Shown piece after piece: positions 37,185-48,477 of a DNA stretch of 64,000 nt (position 1 is its first letter; each line of letters begins with the position of its first letter). The DNA lies in contig JAUTDP010000002.1 in the NCBI GenBank assembly GCA_033439795.1, forward strand, positions 1,240,001 to 1,304,000, written 5' to 3'. The notes under the pieces were generated by a model, which was given only the letters and a program-made list of their open reading frames with translations, had not been told where the DNA came from and ran no database searches. A program made the translations under genes and the position numbers. The stretch is from Sordaria brevicollis. Lineage: Eukaryota; Ascomycota; Sordariomycetes; Sordariales; Sordariaceae.

Positions 37185-40022
37185 GAGGGCTGATGATTTT
37201 CTATTCGATATTCAATAAATCGATACCTTGGTGGAGGTCGTGTTGAGAAAAAGGCGAAGATGAAATGAGAAAAAATGTGGGAGTAGAACACAAGGGGAGG
37301 TTTGAAGTCGGTAGCTTGCCGGTCGTTGTGTTACGGTTTTTCCAAGGAATGACGTGTTTTAGCTTGGGAAGCACAAACCACACCACTACAGGGCACGTTG
37401 GAGAACCGGGAAGGAGGCACTGTCCACCAACATGCAACTTGGGACGGAACGTAACAAAGGAATCGTGTTTGGGGAAGTGGAATTTCAAGGCGCACAGCAC
37501 AGCCTAGAGGGATGCCTAACATGGAAGGGAAGAATTTGAAGCCAAATGCGGTACCGTTCACCTCCACTTCCCTAGCAAAATGGGTGACCAGAATTTCAGG
37601 CACTCGATGACATGATTGTTCAGGAGCCACATTGAAGCCTGGGTGTCTCGTGCCTTCCTTCGTTGATGTATGATAGAAAAGGCGACCGCTTTTACACCAA
37701 TTTCCGCGGGGCTTGTCAAGCGGAAAGTGCATTTTGCAAAAGTGAGGCCCAACCACCAATGCCCGAGGTTCGGGAAGGCAGTGAGCTTCAAGTGTGATAT
37801 CAAATTGAATCTCAAAGTTCGAGCTTGGCATTTGGTACCAGGATCCCAATCACAAGCAACTGTCAGACTCGGGGCGGGAAAAGATGACCGTTCTGGATGC
37901 ATTAATGTGAGCTTGGCATCCAACTTGTTCATCTTCCGTTGGAATCCCGAATTTGTGATTCCTTCGGGTGACCCAAAACAAAGGTAACAAAAACCAGCGG
38001 GCTTTGCTAACTCGCTGAGCTACTGCAAGTTAATGCAGGAGTGCATCAACATCAGGTGTGCTGAACTTCCACTTGCTGAAAGCTTCAAGATTGCTGAGCT
38101 CGCTGAGCCCTCTTGAAGTATGTAGGTAACAACAGCTGTTTCTATCAGTCATGTTACGTACGATTGTGGGGAAGTTACCCTTCACCGTCGAAAGTTGTTA
38201 GTCAGGAGGAGGACTCACATCAGCTGCTTTCGTCCTGACTTTTTACTCAAAAGCAAGCCGGATCCAGGTTGGCATTGGTCAGGGCAATCAGGGCAAATGC
38301 GCTTGCCCCTGGTAAATGAATCAGATGCCGACGGGATGTTGGTCCTGCCTTCCTTTTGTTCCTGTTCCTCGAGAAAGGCCAAGAAGCCAAGGAGGACTGA
38401 GCGCGGAGCAAAGAGGAAACAAAGAGCCAAGTTGAAATAAGCTTCAGCTGTCGAGGGCAGGGATGTGGCTTTCTTTGACAACCAATTTGGCAATTTTGAC
38501 CAATTGGAGCCATTCAATGACAGGGAATGGTCGCATCTGGACCGCTGGTCGCACTTTCTCCCCAGATCGACAATCGTGAAAACGCGGAGGAAGAGACAAT
38601 TCGAGTCCGGGCCCTGGGAGGCCTCCTCCCGTCTCAATGAGATTCACTGCAGTCGCTATTGGGGAATTGTTTGGGCGCAACAGTTGGATGGCATTTCGGC
38701 GTGAATTGGAGAAGGCCAACGGCGTTGCCCTGACGTTGGACGCGCCAGCAATTGACATCTGCTGGGCTGTGCTTGCAATTGTCCGTTGGCTTGAGGCATG
38801 AGCAATTTCTTTTGACCAAGGAAACGGAAACAGAGCTTCATTCCTATGACGGTGATTGAACTGCAAGTTATCGGACTTTGAACCAAGGAAACTTGAAACT
38901 TCACATCGGTTTGAGCTGGGTGTGCCGTGCAAAATCATTCAGGTACCACCCACCCGGCGAGACAACTTGGAAGGTACGTACCTCTGATGGCTGACAACAC
39001 TAGGTCCTTATCGATAGCGATAAGCCTTCCTCCCAAGTTCTCCAACGGCGTCGGGTCGCACCGCATCGTTGTCCCTGTTGTTCATCCACTTGGACATCAA
39101 GGTTCACGTTACACGGCATCAAAACCCTTCCACGAGAATTCCACCGCTGTACCCAAGATATTGACCAAAGATGTCATCGACTCATTGTAGAACATCGGTG
39201 AAAGCTTGATTGCTTGTCACCGACCGCACAGCTACCGTCAACTGCCGTTGGGAAGAGTGACGGAGTACGGACACGTGCTTCCAGAGCCGATGGGAAAGAC
39301 TCTTCCGAGCTGTCATTTTCCATCCCAGGGGCAGGTTTGCTTACGGTGACTGACCGCTTTGGACAAGCGCGCCGCATACCTATTTTGAGGATGATGTCCA
39401 ACTAGCACGCGCGGGATACAGTACCCGTCAAACACGCCGTGGTGGCTGTCTCCCTTTTAAGTCCCTAGGCAGAATGTTTGTATCGCCCAACACGCCAACA
39501 AAGCTTTGTTGGTGATCTGGCTAGTTGAGTGAGGCGGAATATTGAAGGGAGAGACGGTGAGTAAAAATATGCCTAACCGTTGGTATTTCATCGGAAACGG
39601 ACGTTCAATGAGTTGTCGTTGCGTTGTGGAAAAAAGTGCACTTTGGCGATGTGGAAGCGGGGTGAAAGCAAGTGTACATTTGGGAATCCCGAAGGAAGAG
39701 ATCACGATGATGCCCAAAGCCAAATCCCCAGCCCCAATTCAGCACATTCGATCCATCATATCTGATTATCTGTTTGAGGCTGTCATAGTTGGTTGTGCAA
39801 GGTACCAATGCATACCTCAGCAGTCGCTCGGTGGTGGCGTCCTTCATTTACAGTCCGTTCGGCGGCTGGCGGCCGTGAGCCATTCCAAGTCACGATACCC
39901 GACAACAGAGGCATAAATGCCAGCCATCTCTCAAAACTATTCAAAACACGCTTCAAAAATCGTAAGCTTGGGAGAGCAGCAAAAAGACGAGGACGATACG
40001 TGAATGAAAGGCAAAAAAAATG
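37185..40022. other. 2.8-kb intergenic region, no gene supported
   Basis: Normal composition, with many short overlapping frames on both strands, none with domain, codon or splice support. It contains the promoter and 5' UTR of the Ca2+-ATPase gene (37185 onward) and the DNA downstream of the tRNA. A short-repeat patch with GCTGAGCT lies near 38000-38110. A non-coding RNA cannot be excluded. Confidence 0.45.
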
Positions 40023-40029
40023 AAAAAAA
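40023..40029 (-). terminator. Pol III terminator (T7) of tRNA-Ala
   Basis: Seven T residues on the minus strand, four nucleotides after the tRNA 3' end. Confidence 0.85.
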
Positions 40030-40033
40030 CGAT

Positions 40034-40127
40034 GGATGCACCGCGGATCGAACGCGGGACCGTCTGTAGAGCAAGATCGTAGAAATTTCAATGCAAAACA
40101 GAAATCATACCACTAGACCATGCACCC
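40034..40127 (-). tRNA. tRNA-Ala (anticodon TGC) with 23-nt intron
   Basis: The minus strand folds as a 71-nt tRNA plus an intron. The acceptor GGGTGCA pairs with TGCATCC and includes a G3:U70 wobble, the alanine identity element. The D arm is GTC...GAT, the anticodon stem TCTGT/ACAGA, and the T arm CCGCG-TTCGATC-CGCGG. The anticodon TGC is at 40093-40095. The intron (40069-40091) lies at the canonical position after nucleotide 37. An A box (TGGTCTAGTGG) and B box (GGTTCGA-type, here CGTTCGATCC) are visible. Read directly from base pairing. Confidence 0.93.
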
Positions 40128-40401
40128 ATGGAACTTGTTATTGAGGGCTGTTCCCAGCTCCCAAGAAGGGCAAAGCTTGTCTTCTGGGACTTGGCGCTAG
40201 TAAGCTTGTGACGCATTGACCACCAACTCCCAGTTGTGCACTTCGTGATGGTCGTTTTGCGTTGAACTCTGACACAGCGACGATCCAATTGCATTTTCAA
40301 TTGTTAATGTTGTAAGGTCACAAAGCGAAGGAGTGAAGAGCACATTTCAATATTTACCGTCGCCATCACGTATTGCATCGGTGTCCGAGGCTAGGTATTT
40401 T

Positions 40402-41536
40402 TTATTCTTCCTTCTCTATCTTGACATGCACTTTTCTTTCCTCTTTCTTCTCTCCCTTAATTTTCTGTTTCTTTTCATCCTCTTCCTCAGCTTTAATTCC
40501 CACTTTCTGGTCGCCGACCCCAGGCCTCCGCGATTCCCTCATAGATATCTGAAGCTGCAAACCACCCTCCACTTTCTTTTCCTCTTCCTCTTCCTCTTCC
40601 TCAACGACAGGCGACGGCTTGAATGCAATACACTCGTCGATGAGTTTCTGAACAGTCTGGTACTTGGAAAGCACCATTCCCGCAAAATCTTCGTCGGCCA
40701 TATACGACGTCTATATGTGCAACGCAGGAACCCACTGATGTCAGCTTTTTTTTTCTGTTACCAATTATTGCCAAAGGGAGAGATGTTAGTTGTAAACGGA
40801 TCTCAACCAGGTTATCTTACCACTTGTCTGTACCAGCCTCCATCGCGGCCGGGGAATCTCATCGTATTCCCCTTCGACGGTCGTTCTAGCTGCATGGCAA
40901 CTCTGGCTTTGACTATATACGTATACCCACAACAATTAGTTTTCTGTCAGTCATTCCAGTCCAGTCCAAGCCACTTCCCACTTCCCATCTCCCTCCCTCC
41001 CTCCCACATCCCCATTCCTGCTGGAAGTGTTGGGTGCTGGCAGTGCTGGATGTAAAACAGTAGTACTCACGATCACTCCCCACAAGATACAACTTCGTAA
41101 CCAACTCATCGATCCTCTGATAATCCGCGTGACACTCGAGCTTGCCCCTCATCTCATCGTACACGCTCTCAGCGTTGGAGCTAAGCACCCACTTGTCGAA
41201 CCGGTCACGCTCGTGCTTGGCTTTGGCCTGCAGGTCGGGGAACTCGTCTAGCATTTGGGCCACGACGCTCAGGGCCCCGTGGTTCGGTAACCCCGTGGCT
41301 CGGAGCAGGTCCTTGATGGTCGGTGGCACCACTCGCTCCCTGGCAAGTCGGGTTCGGGCTAGAACTTCTGCTAGCGTTGGATATCTGTAATTTATGTCAA
41401 ATTCAGCTGGTGGTGGTTGGCGGGGTGGTGGTCGCTGAGCGTCTGGGTTGAATCTGTCGTATGGACGTGGTGGTGGCGGTCGTCGGGTGGATGGGTCGGA
41501 TTTGCCGGCCCCCTTTGAGGGCGGTTGTTGCCCCAT
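40402..41536 (-). CDS. Unrecognised 288-aa protein, three exons
   Basis: Exons 41536-41071, 40912-40821 and 40710-40402, with introns of 158 nt (GTGAGT...TATATAG) and 110 nt (GTAAGA...ATATAG). Both junctions keep one continuous frame. The protein starts MGQQPPSKGAGK with a Pro/Arg-rich N-terminus (about 15-45). A helical middle follows (PTIKDLLRATGLPNHGALS at about 73-91, VYDEMRGKLECHADYQRID at about 127-145), then RFPGRDGGWYRQV across the second junction and VQKLIDECIAF. It ends in a strongly charged tail with an eight-Glu run and many Lys/Glu. No signal peptide or membrane segment. I do not recognise a family; the tail suggests a nuclear or nucleic-acid-associated protein, but that is a guess. 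Confidence 0.8.
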
Positions 41537-42724
41537 GGTGTATCTCTCTGGTTGTAGTGTCTTTCTGGGGATTTGATTGAGCGGTGATGGGAGTGTTGTG
41601 TTGGGTAAGAGTAATGAGCTCTGGTAGGTCTTGTATCTTGGGGGAAATTTGGGTATTTAACTGTGCTGGGGGAGGTAGGTTCTCACATGATTCTGTTGGT
41701 CATTCGAGCGAATAGGTGAAAGAGTTTTATTCACTGTTTCCGTGGTTGATGACAATAGGAACCAGTCATAGATCCAAGCAAGCTGGGAATGGACTTGAAC
41801 AACGGTTCAATAAACTCATCCTTATAGTGAACGGCTGAAGGCACAGCGTGTAGACCAGGTAGCGAAACACGTCTGCCATTTGAACATCTGTCAGTGGTGT
41901 TTGCAAGAGTCAACGCTTTGATCAAAAGACTAACTTAATTATTCACGTGAATGGATGGGGAAAGAGTCAATGGACTTGACTGAGAAGATGTTTTCGTGAT
42001 GTCTGTGAGTATGACACTCTCGGAACATTACAAACTCTGTGTTTGACCCCCGTCACGGTTTGGTCATCAACACTGAAACAAGCATCCAACGCAAATCTAG
42101 CGGTTCCTTATGCTCATGTGAAACCGGGAACCAGTAGCAGGAAAAAACCTGTCGAGCTCGAAAACAGAGCCAAAAGTACTCACTAATATTCCTGAGAGGT
42201 CCAATGTTTCGAAGAGCCTCGGAATTGGCACAGTTTATCATCAAAGATCCTGTCGATGTGTCAGAGTCAGGTTTGCTGGAGTGTTGGTCAGAGAAGGGAT
42301 AACGGTCGAGGCGGCGACAGTCTCCTCAATCGGCGTGCCATGAGCAAATTCCCTTCACCTGCTGTTCCCAGAAGCCCGTGCTCCCCCATTCACTCGTCAT
42401 CTCGTCCGGAACACCACGCTTCCTTCCAGTCTCCTGGTCCTCTCTTACAGCGTTTCACATCCGGCACTCGTTAACAAACGAGAGGTCAACGGTCTGGTTT
42501 GGAAGCGCTTCATCAACGCAAACCCGAGAATTGTCCACCCACTCACGAGAAGCATCGCGATTAAGACCTTGTCCGTCCGCGCCGTCGCATCACTGAAGAA
42601 CCTTCAAACCTCGGAAGTCAAAGTACAAAGGCACACTTTCCACCTGCCCAGGTTTGCATCTTCTCACTCAAAACCGATTGCCAATCTCGCCATTCTCACA
42701 CCTACCCCACCAAGCATCAAGAAC
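41537..42724. other. Divergent promoter region
   Basis: Lies between the divergent genes at 40402-41536 (-) and 42725-43852 (+). The frame of the latter stays open back to about 42569, but the signal peptide argues for the ATG at 42725. No other coding or RNA feature seen. Confidence 0.5.
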
Positions 42725-43852
42725 ATGCGCGCCCGCCCAACCATCACGTCCGCCAGGACGGTGCACCTTCTTGGCTTCCTGGCTTCCCTTGCTCATGCCC
42801 TTACCCAAAGCCAGGATACACCTTCATTCAATACCTCCACGACATCCATGATCTCGGGATACACGCACCTCAAGCCATCTCTCCTCCACAACCCAGTCTA
42901 CACACCTACAGTCAACATCATCCAAGCCGAGCGCAATGACCAAGATGCAGACATCACCACCGAAACCGTCGTCTCGACCGTCATCATCCCCACCGCCACC
43001 GAGCTAGTCACCATCGTCACTACCCCTTCCGCCGGTAGCTCTTCTGCTTCCACTTCCTCTACCACACCTCAGCCCGCGGAGCCCAGCCCCGATTGCGTCC
43101 CCCAAGGAGGAAAAGACGGCAAAGTCTGCGTCACCGTCGTACCCATCTGGCCGACCGACACTCTCGCCCCCGCCGTCAAGGAAAAGAGACAGGCCGTTAC
43201 CACCTCCACCTCCACCTCCAGACCAATCTCCTACAAATCCACAGTCACAGAAGTTTCCTACGTCGTAGTCCCAGGGATTAAAACGGTGACGGACCTCTTG
43301 ACGGCCGTCATCGATGCTTCCACGACGTATACTCTCACCGGGCCGCGAACCATTGCCAATGGCAATGGCACGATCTCCGATCCGGCTTGTACGCCAACTG
43401 ACACCTTTGCAACCATTACCACAACCATGTCCACATCTCAAGAAGTAGAAACTACCTGCACAATGCCCTCATCCCTCATCAACGGACATTGCACCTACAA
43501 CTCTCAAGCCGGGTGGAACCCAGCTGGTGAAGTTCCGACTGAGAGGCCAGATGAGGATCATGGACCTATGCATCCTGTGACGGCCAGGGCTGTGGAGACT
43601 GGTTCCGTGGAGGCATTGGCAGCAGAGATGGGTCAGTCGGAGCAGGACAACGAGAAGGAGCAGAAGGAGGAGGACTCTGGGCACTCTGGGCACTCTGGGC
43701 AAGAAGTAAGGAAGAGAGATATCGAAACCAATCACTGGTTGGTGCCGCTTCTGGTGTGCCTGTGGTTCGGGGCTATGTTCACGGTTGGAACTTGGATGGT
43801 CAGGAGGATTATGAATAAAAATAAGAAAAGGCAACAGGGGGAAGTAGCGTAA
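42725..43852 (+). CDS. Ser/Thr-rich single-pass surface protein, 375 aa
   Basis: A single exon. The start is placed at MRARPTITSARTVHLLGFL because it gives a clean signal peptide (cut near ALT-QSQ, residue about 27). The ectodomain is rich in Ser, Thr, Pro and Val (probable O-glycosylation) with the pattern THLKPSLLH near 41, repeated STVI-type strands, and a small Cys cluster (TTCTMPSSLINGHCTY). Near residues 300-340 it is acidic with a GHSGHSGQ repeat. A transmembrane segment (LVPLLVCLWFGAMFTVGTWM, about 338-357) is followed by a basic cytosolic tail. It shares THLxPSLLH and a C...NGxC motif with the protein at 52459-53778, suggesting paralogy. Probably a cell-wall or plasma-membrane sensor/mucin-like protein; exact role unknown. 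Confidence 0.8.
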   Translation: MRARPTITSARTVHLLGFLASLAHALTQSQDTPSFNTSTTSMISGYTHLKPSLLHNPVYTPTVNIIQAERNDQDADITTETVVSTVIIPTATELVTIVTTPSAGSSSASTSSTTPQPAEPSPDCVPQGGKDGKVCVTVVPIWPTDTLAPAVKEKRQAVTTSTSTSRPISYKSTVTEVSYVVVPGIKTVTDLLTAVIDASTTYTLTGPRTIANGNGTISDPACTPTDTFATITTTMSTSQEVETTCTMPSSLINGHCTYNSQAGWNPAGEVPTERPDEDHGPMHPVTARAVETGSVEALAAEMGQSEQDNEKEQKEEDSGHSGHSGQEVRKRDIETNHWLVPLLVCLWFGAMFTVGTWMVRRIMNKNKKRQQGEVA

Positions 43853-44101
43853 GGTTACCATAGATCGTGGATGTATGTGCTCGGGCTACTAAGAAAGGGA
43901 AAGTTGTAGGTAGGGAAAAGGTGGAATTGACGGAGATGTAAAGGGAGGTAGCATGCATACTGTAGAAAACGATAATGAGTCAAAATCATTGAAAAACAAG
44001 GACTGGGGTGGTGCATGCATGTATTTGTTCCATTTATCCAAGAAGACATGGACAGAGACCGCTGCAGGGTCCATCTACTATCTCTCTGTCTCTTGGAAAG
44101 T

Positions 44102-45725
44102 TTAGAAAGGCCACCAACTAGCCGGCGTCCTCTTCACCACAAACGCTCCGCGATCCATCGTGTTAATAACAATATACCCACTCGGGAAGAAAGGATAATG
44201 CGACCACGTCCCCGTAAACGTGACATTTCCTCCACCGGGCGCATTATCGTCCTCAGGGTGGACATCAAAGTAGGCAACCTCCTTGATCCTCTTTCCAGAC
44301 GGGTCAAACGGAATGCTCCTCAAGTCCAAAATGCTCAATCCCAAGCCGTAGTTGCTCTGGTACGAAAAGCCATCCTTGACGAACTGGTTGTGGTCAATAC
44401 CACGGCGCAAGCCCTTGTAATGGCCCGTCTGCTTGGGCTTCTCGAGAGAGGAGATGTCCCAGATGTAGGTGATGGGGTATCCGTCGGCACCTAAGCCGGT
44501 GGCGTCGTACTCGTCGTACTCGTCGTCGAGGATTAGGTATTGTTGCCACTTGGGGTCGAGGACCCAGCCTTGGTGGGTGTAGGCGGCGCCTTCGTACGAG
44601 GTGTTGGAGATGATGCGGATGTTTTGTTTGTCGGTTACATCGAAGCTGTTTTGTTCGTTAGCATTCTGCCGTGAAAACTTGAAACGAGTTGGGAAAGAGG
44701 TGGGGAAAGGGGGGATGAAAAAAAGGGGGACTAACATGGTAAGGGAATCCTCATCATATCCATAGCAAATATCCTTGCCATAATACTTCAAATCGGGTCC
44801 CCTGTAAACAATGCACTGCGCATCATGGACATAACCATCCGCACCACTACCACCCAGCGTCTTGGGGTTCTTGGGATCCGTCAAGTCAAAGAAGACCAAT
44901 CCGGCGCGAAGGGGCCCGGTTCGCGGCTGGAACCCGACAGCAACGCCGTACTTCTTCTCCTCGTTCGTCACCACGTTGTGCGACCTGCCCACGGGCAAAC
45001 CCTCGTTCCACCACCCATCGAGATCCTTCTCGTTGGAGAAAACTTTGGGGTTCTTGGGGTCAACGTTCTGCAGCTTGGCCAAGTCGAAAATCTGCACGCC
45101 GTGGTTGACAGCCTCGGAGCCGATCAGGATGTAGCTCTTGTACCCCTTGATTTCTCTCCACAGGGAGGGGGCGGCGGTGGTGTACTGAGGCAGACGACCG
45201 AGATAGACGAGCTTGCCCTTCTTGGTGACTTCAGCGAAAGCAGTGCCGTCCTCTTGAGCGATGGCGACGAACTCGCGGCCCTTGGGCGAGGTCCATCCCC
45301 AGGAACCGGCGCCGCGGCCGGAGCCCGAACCGAGCTCGGCGTGCGTCTTGAAGTCGTACAGGTCGAGGTTGTTGCACTTGAAGGTGTACTTGGCGTCGCC
45401 GGGGATGTAGGAGGCGTAGCCCTTGACGCAGGGGACGTAGTCGAGCTTGTGGGATGGGAATTTCTTGTACTGCTTGGAGTTGAAGACGCCGGCGGCGTCC
45501 ATTTCGGCCCAGGTTTGCTGTTGTGGGGTGTCAGTGTTGTGGTTGCTTGATGGCGGGTGAGTGGAATGCAAGGGAAGGGTTGCTTACGTGCTTGAGAGCC
45601 ATGATGTGCTCATGCCTAGCTCCATTTTCGTAGAGCTCAGCCTTGAGCCTCATGTCAACGGGCTTCTCTTTGGCCGAAGCCAAGGAGGCCAGAGATGCCG
45701 CGATGGCAAAGATGGATGTCCTCAT
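44102..45725 (-). CDS. Secreted LVIVD-repeat / choice-of-anchor-B-like protein
   Basis: Exons 45725-45588, 45517-44736 and 44645-44102 with introns of 70 nt (GTAAGC...CAACAG) and 90 nt (GTTAGT...AAACAG). 487 aa. A signal peptide (MRTSIFAIAASLASLASA) is followed by an extended domain made of beta-propeller-like repeats: WGWTSPKGREFVAIAQEDG, YILIGSEAVNHGVQIFDL, GLVFFDLTDPKNP, TIFDVTDKQNIRIIS, ITYIWDISSLEKP and LSILDLRSI. These D-x-(T/S)-(D/N)-P blocks are typical of LVIVD/choice-of-anchor-B proteins, which in fungi are often labelled regulatory P-domain proteins. Function is not established; extracellular location is likely. Tail-to-tail with the surface-protein gene at 42725. Confidence 0.85.
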
Positions 45726-46953
45726 GTTGGATGGATGATGGCCTCTGTGGTTGAGTCCAACGAGATGAGATGGGGGTAGGAGATATTCCAAGTTGACGCA
45801 AGGGAGGCGATATGGTCTTATACTCGTAATGTACCTTGCTGCCCTTGATAACGGATCCCGCAGATCGTCATAACCCCCGTAAATCCCGACACCGCAAACT
45901 TGTCAACCAGCGATTTCTTCCCACGGTGACACTGGAAAGATGTTAACGACCTGGATCTTGCGAATGCTCACCAAGAGCGGGGAAATCGGAGACTATTTGT
46001 GAGATATGGCGGGCATATAGCCTTGACTGGGAAGGTCAGGCTCGAATGTGACAATTGCGACATGCAAACTCTCGTTGGTGTTATAGCCCCAATCCGGCAG
46101 GTGTGAAGTCTGATACGACGGATCGCCTTGGAAGCTCTTGTAGTCTCACTGCATCATCCTTAGCTGCTTGGGGCGGGGATGGCGATATCTAGCCAAGAGA
46201 TGGAGGCTCTACGGGCTCGGCTCTCGTCTACCGAGCATGGGGGCGAGATCGGGAGTACGGATACTCCACGTTTCTTTCCTTCATTTGGCCAACGTTTGCC
46301 TCGTTGTAAATTCGTGGATCCGTATGTTCTCCATCGGTGGTTGTTGACTGGAGAAGAGTTGCAGTCCCACGGAATTTCGAAAATGCGGTACAAGCTTGCG
46401 TGACGATCTTGTCGATGAATTCGGAAGGTGGATGAGATGTCTATATTGCATGCAGCCAAGGCCCAAAAATACCACTGTTCGTTGGCCCGAGGATTGTCGA
46501 GTGCTACCAGCCAAGCTTTCCACCGGCATTAGGTGCACCGCGGTGCTAACGCCGTCCCGCTCGGCATCCGTTATCGTGAGTGCCCGATATAGTCTGCTTA
46601 TAGTGCTTGGTGGGATGTCATTGCCACCGAGGGGTGAGATATGAGCAATTGTTCCGGACAGCCCTACCGAGATGTTAGACATTGGAGTCATCGGCATATT
46701 AACTTTCCGTGACCATTATTTCCCATGTGTCTGAAGCCCCGCTTCCTGAGGAATATCGTCTGGACAACCTGCCATGTTGGGCCCAACCGGCCGTTATCGC
46801 ACTGCAGGTCCAGAACACGAAAACGATGAAGATGGGTGATTTGATTCATAGGCAACACTTGTGACAACTTGGCTCCGAGTGAAGCATATGGTGGCAGTGC
46901 TCCTTCAATGACATGCCACAATGGACGCCAACTTCCCAACCGCCGGATACCGA
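45726..46953. other. Intergenic, no gene seen
   Basis: Upstream of the LVIVD gene and downstream of the CDF gene, both on the minus strand. Short frames on both strands have no support. Confidence 0.45.
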
Positions 46954-48477
46954 TCAATGACATTGATTATGCCCTGTTGGTCCCAAGGTCGAGTAGTCCA
47001 CCGTGACGAACGCTCTGTCAACTTCCTGAAGACTTTCGTAACAGTACTGAAGCGTCTCGGCAATATCATGTGCCAAAGGCAACGATGTACTCTCGTCCAG
47101 CAGGACGTCCAGCTCAACCCAAACACCATCGCCGGCATGGTACGCCGTCAATGACTTGAAACCCTCGACGACAGGGGAAAAACGGAAAGCAAGGTACATC
47201 AACTTCTTCTGCAAAGCATCATCAACGTTGCTTCCTGTTAATCGGCTGATGTTCTGGATACACGTCTCAGCCCAGTCACAGATGACATAGATGGCCAAAA
47301 GAGTTGCACCAAGGGGATCGAGCCACCAAACCTGGGCAGCAACACCAATCAGGGGGAAGAGGAGAGATGCGGTGTTGAAGTACACATCGGTCTTGCAGTC
47401 CTGCACCAGAGCCTGTACCTGCGTCGTTTTGATGGGTCTGCATATAAGCCCAATGATTCCTTTGATGACAGCATTGGCAGCCATGGCTCCAATGGCAACA
47501 GGAGGAAGAGGGGCAACATCTCTATCACCGCCGGGTAGCAACTTTGTAACCGACTCTTGGAGAATCTGGATGAAGGAAACAACCATGATGACACTGAAGA
47601 CAAGGATACCGATGGGTTCAAGTCGCCGTCTTCCAACGGGGTACTTGAGCTGCAGAGCACGCAGACGCCACGAGACAATGCGGTTCGTGCCGTAGATGAT
47701 CAGAGTACAAAACAGGTCCAAGGCCGAATCTGCAGTGCTGGCAGCCAACGAAAGCGATGGACTGAAGCGCAGACTGACTAGCTTTCCAGCGAGCATAAAG
47801 ACGTTGGCAATGACGTTTGTGTTTATAGCCCATCTCGCGTTTCGGTCGTCACGACGGCGCTTCTCGATGTGCTCGGGAGGCAGGAAGGCTTCAACGGCGC
47901 CTTTGGAGTCGGCGAGAGGAACACGGCGTTCGGCGATACCGTCTCTATCGGCATCGGGGTTCATGCTGTCGATCACATCGTCGGCAACGGCCATGACCAA
48001 GGCGTCGACCTCAACCCAGCTGTCGAGTGTCTCGTTTTGGGATTCGTAGTATCGTCTGATCTTTTTGTTCTTGATGGCCTTGAGCTCGGCATCAGACTTG
48101 CGGTATTGTTCCTCCCATGAGGAGAAGCCCAACATGCCATCGAGCACCCTCTGCTTCAAATCATTGCGACGTTGTTCGGCGATGGCCAAGTGTCGAGCAT
48201 CCTTGAAGCCGCTGAGGGAGGTGATCTTGGCACGGTCGTCGTGAATCTGGACCTCGTGTGGGGAAGGGATCCGCGTGGGGGCAGCAGAGGTGCTGCGCGT
48301 GGAAGTGGGCTCGGTGGAGCGAAGGTTGCGGTGATCGCCAGGGGAGACGTTTGATAGGAGGCCGGACTCTTCGTCGTCGTCACGATACCGTCGCCGGATG
48401 GAGGAGGGTCGACGAGGAGGTGTGGTTCCGTGCCAGTCCGTGGCCGAATTGACGATTCTGGGTCTTCTTCCAACCAT
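46954..48477 (-). CDS. Cation diffusion facilitator (CDF), Mn2+-type transporter
   Basis: A single exon of 507 aa. A long hydrophilic N-terminus (about 1-210) precedes six predicted membrane segments (about 217-402) and a C-terminal cytosolic domain. The metal site reads DSALD (250-254) in helix 2 and DCKTD (360-364) in helix 5. Two DxxxD motifs, rather than HxxxD, are typical of manganese-selective CDF members, so proton-coupled Mn2+ (possibly Fe2+) export or organelle loading is the likely role. The C-terminal domain (AGDGVWVELDVLLDESTSLP...FVTVDYSTLGPTGHN) matches the CDF dimerisation domain. The gene looks intact. Substrate choice is inferred from the motif only. Confidence 0.92.
   Translation of the reverse strand: MVGRRPRIVNSATDWHGTTPPRRPSSIRRRYRDDDEESGLLSNVSPGDHRNLRSTEPTSTRSTSAAPTRIPSPHEVQIHDDRAKITSLSGFKDARHLAIAEQRRNDLKQRVLDGMLGFSSWEEQYRKSDAELKAIKNKKIRRYYESQNETLDSWVEVDALVMAVADDVIDSMNPDADRDGIAERRVPLADSKGAVEAFLPPEHIEKRRRDDRNARWAINTNVIANVFMLAGKLVSLRFSPSLSLAASTADSALDLFCTLIIYGTNRIVSWRLRALQLKYPVGRRRLEPIGILVFSVIMVVSFIQILQESVTKLLPGGDRDVAPLPPVAIGAMAANAVIKGIIGLICRPIKTTQVQALVQDCKTDVYFNTASLLFPLIGVAAQVWWLDPLGATLLAIYVICDWAETCIQNISRLTGSNVDDALQKKLMYLAFRFSPVVEGFKSLTAYHAGDGVWVELDVLLDESTSLPLAHDIAETLQYCYESLQEVDRAFVTVDYSTLGPTGHNQCH

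Noticed and set aside
38195..38940. Overlapping frames on both strands in the 37-40 kb gap
   Set aside because: No signal peptide, domain, splice support or codon bias; several conflict with each other.
40821..40889. Alternative acceptor for exon 2 of the 40402-41536 gene (after CATGCAG)
   Set aside because: It shifts the frame so that the third exon cannot be read; the TATATAG acceptor at 40913 keeps one frame through all exons.
44825..45550. 241-codon plus-strand frame opposite the LVIVD gene
   Set aside because: Antisense shadow rich in Val/Leu/Gly produced by the GC-biased third positions of the real gene.
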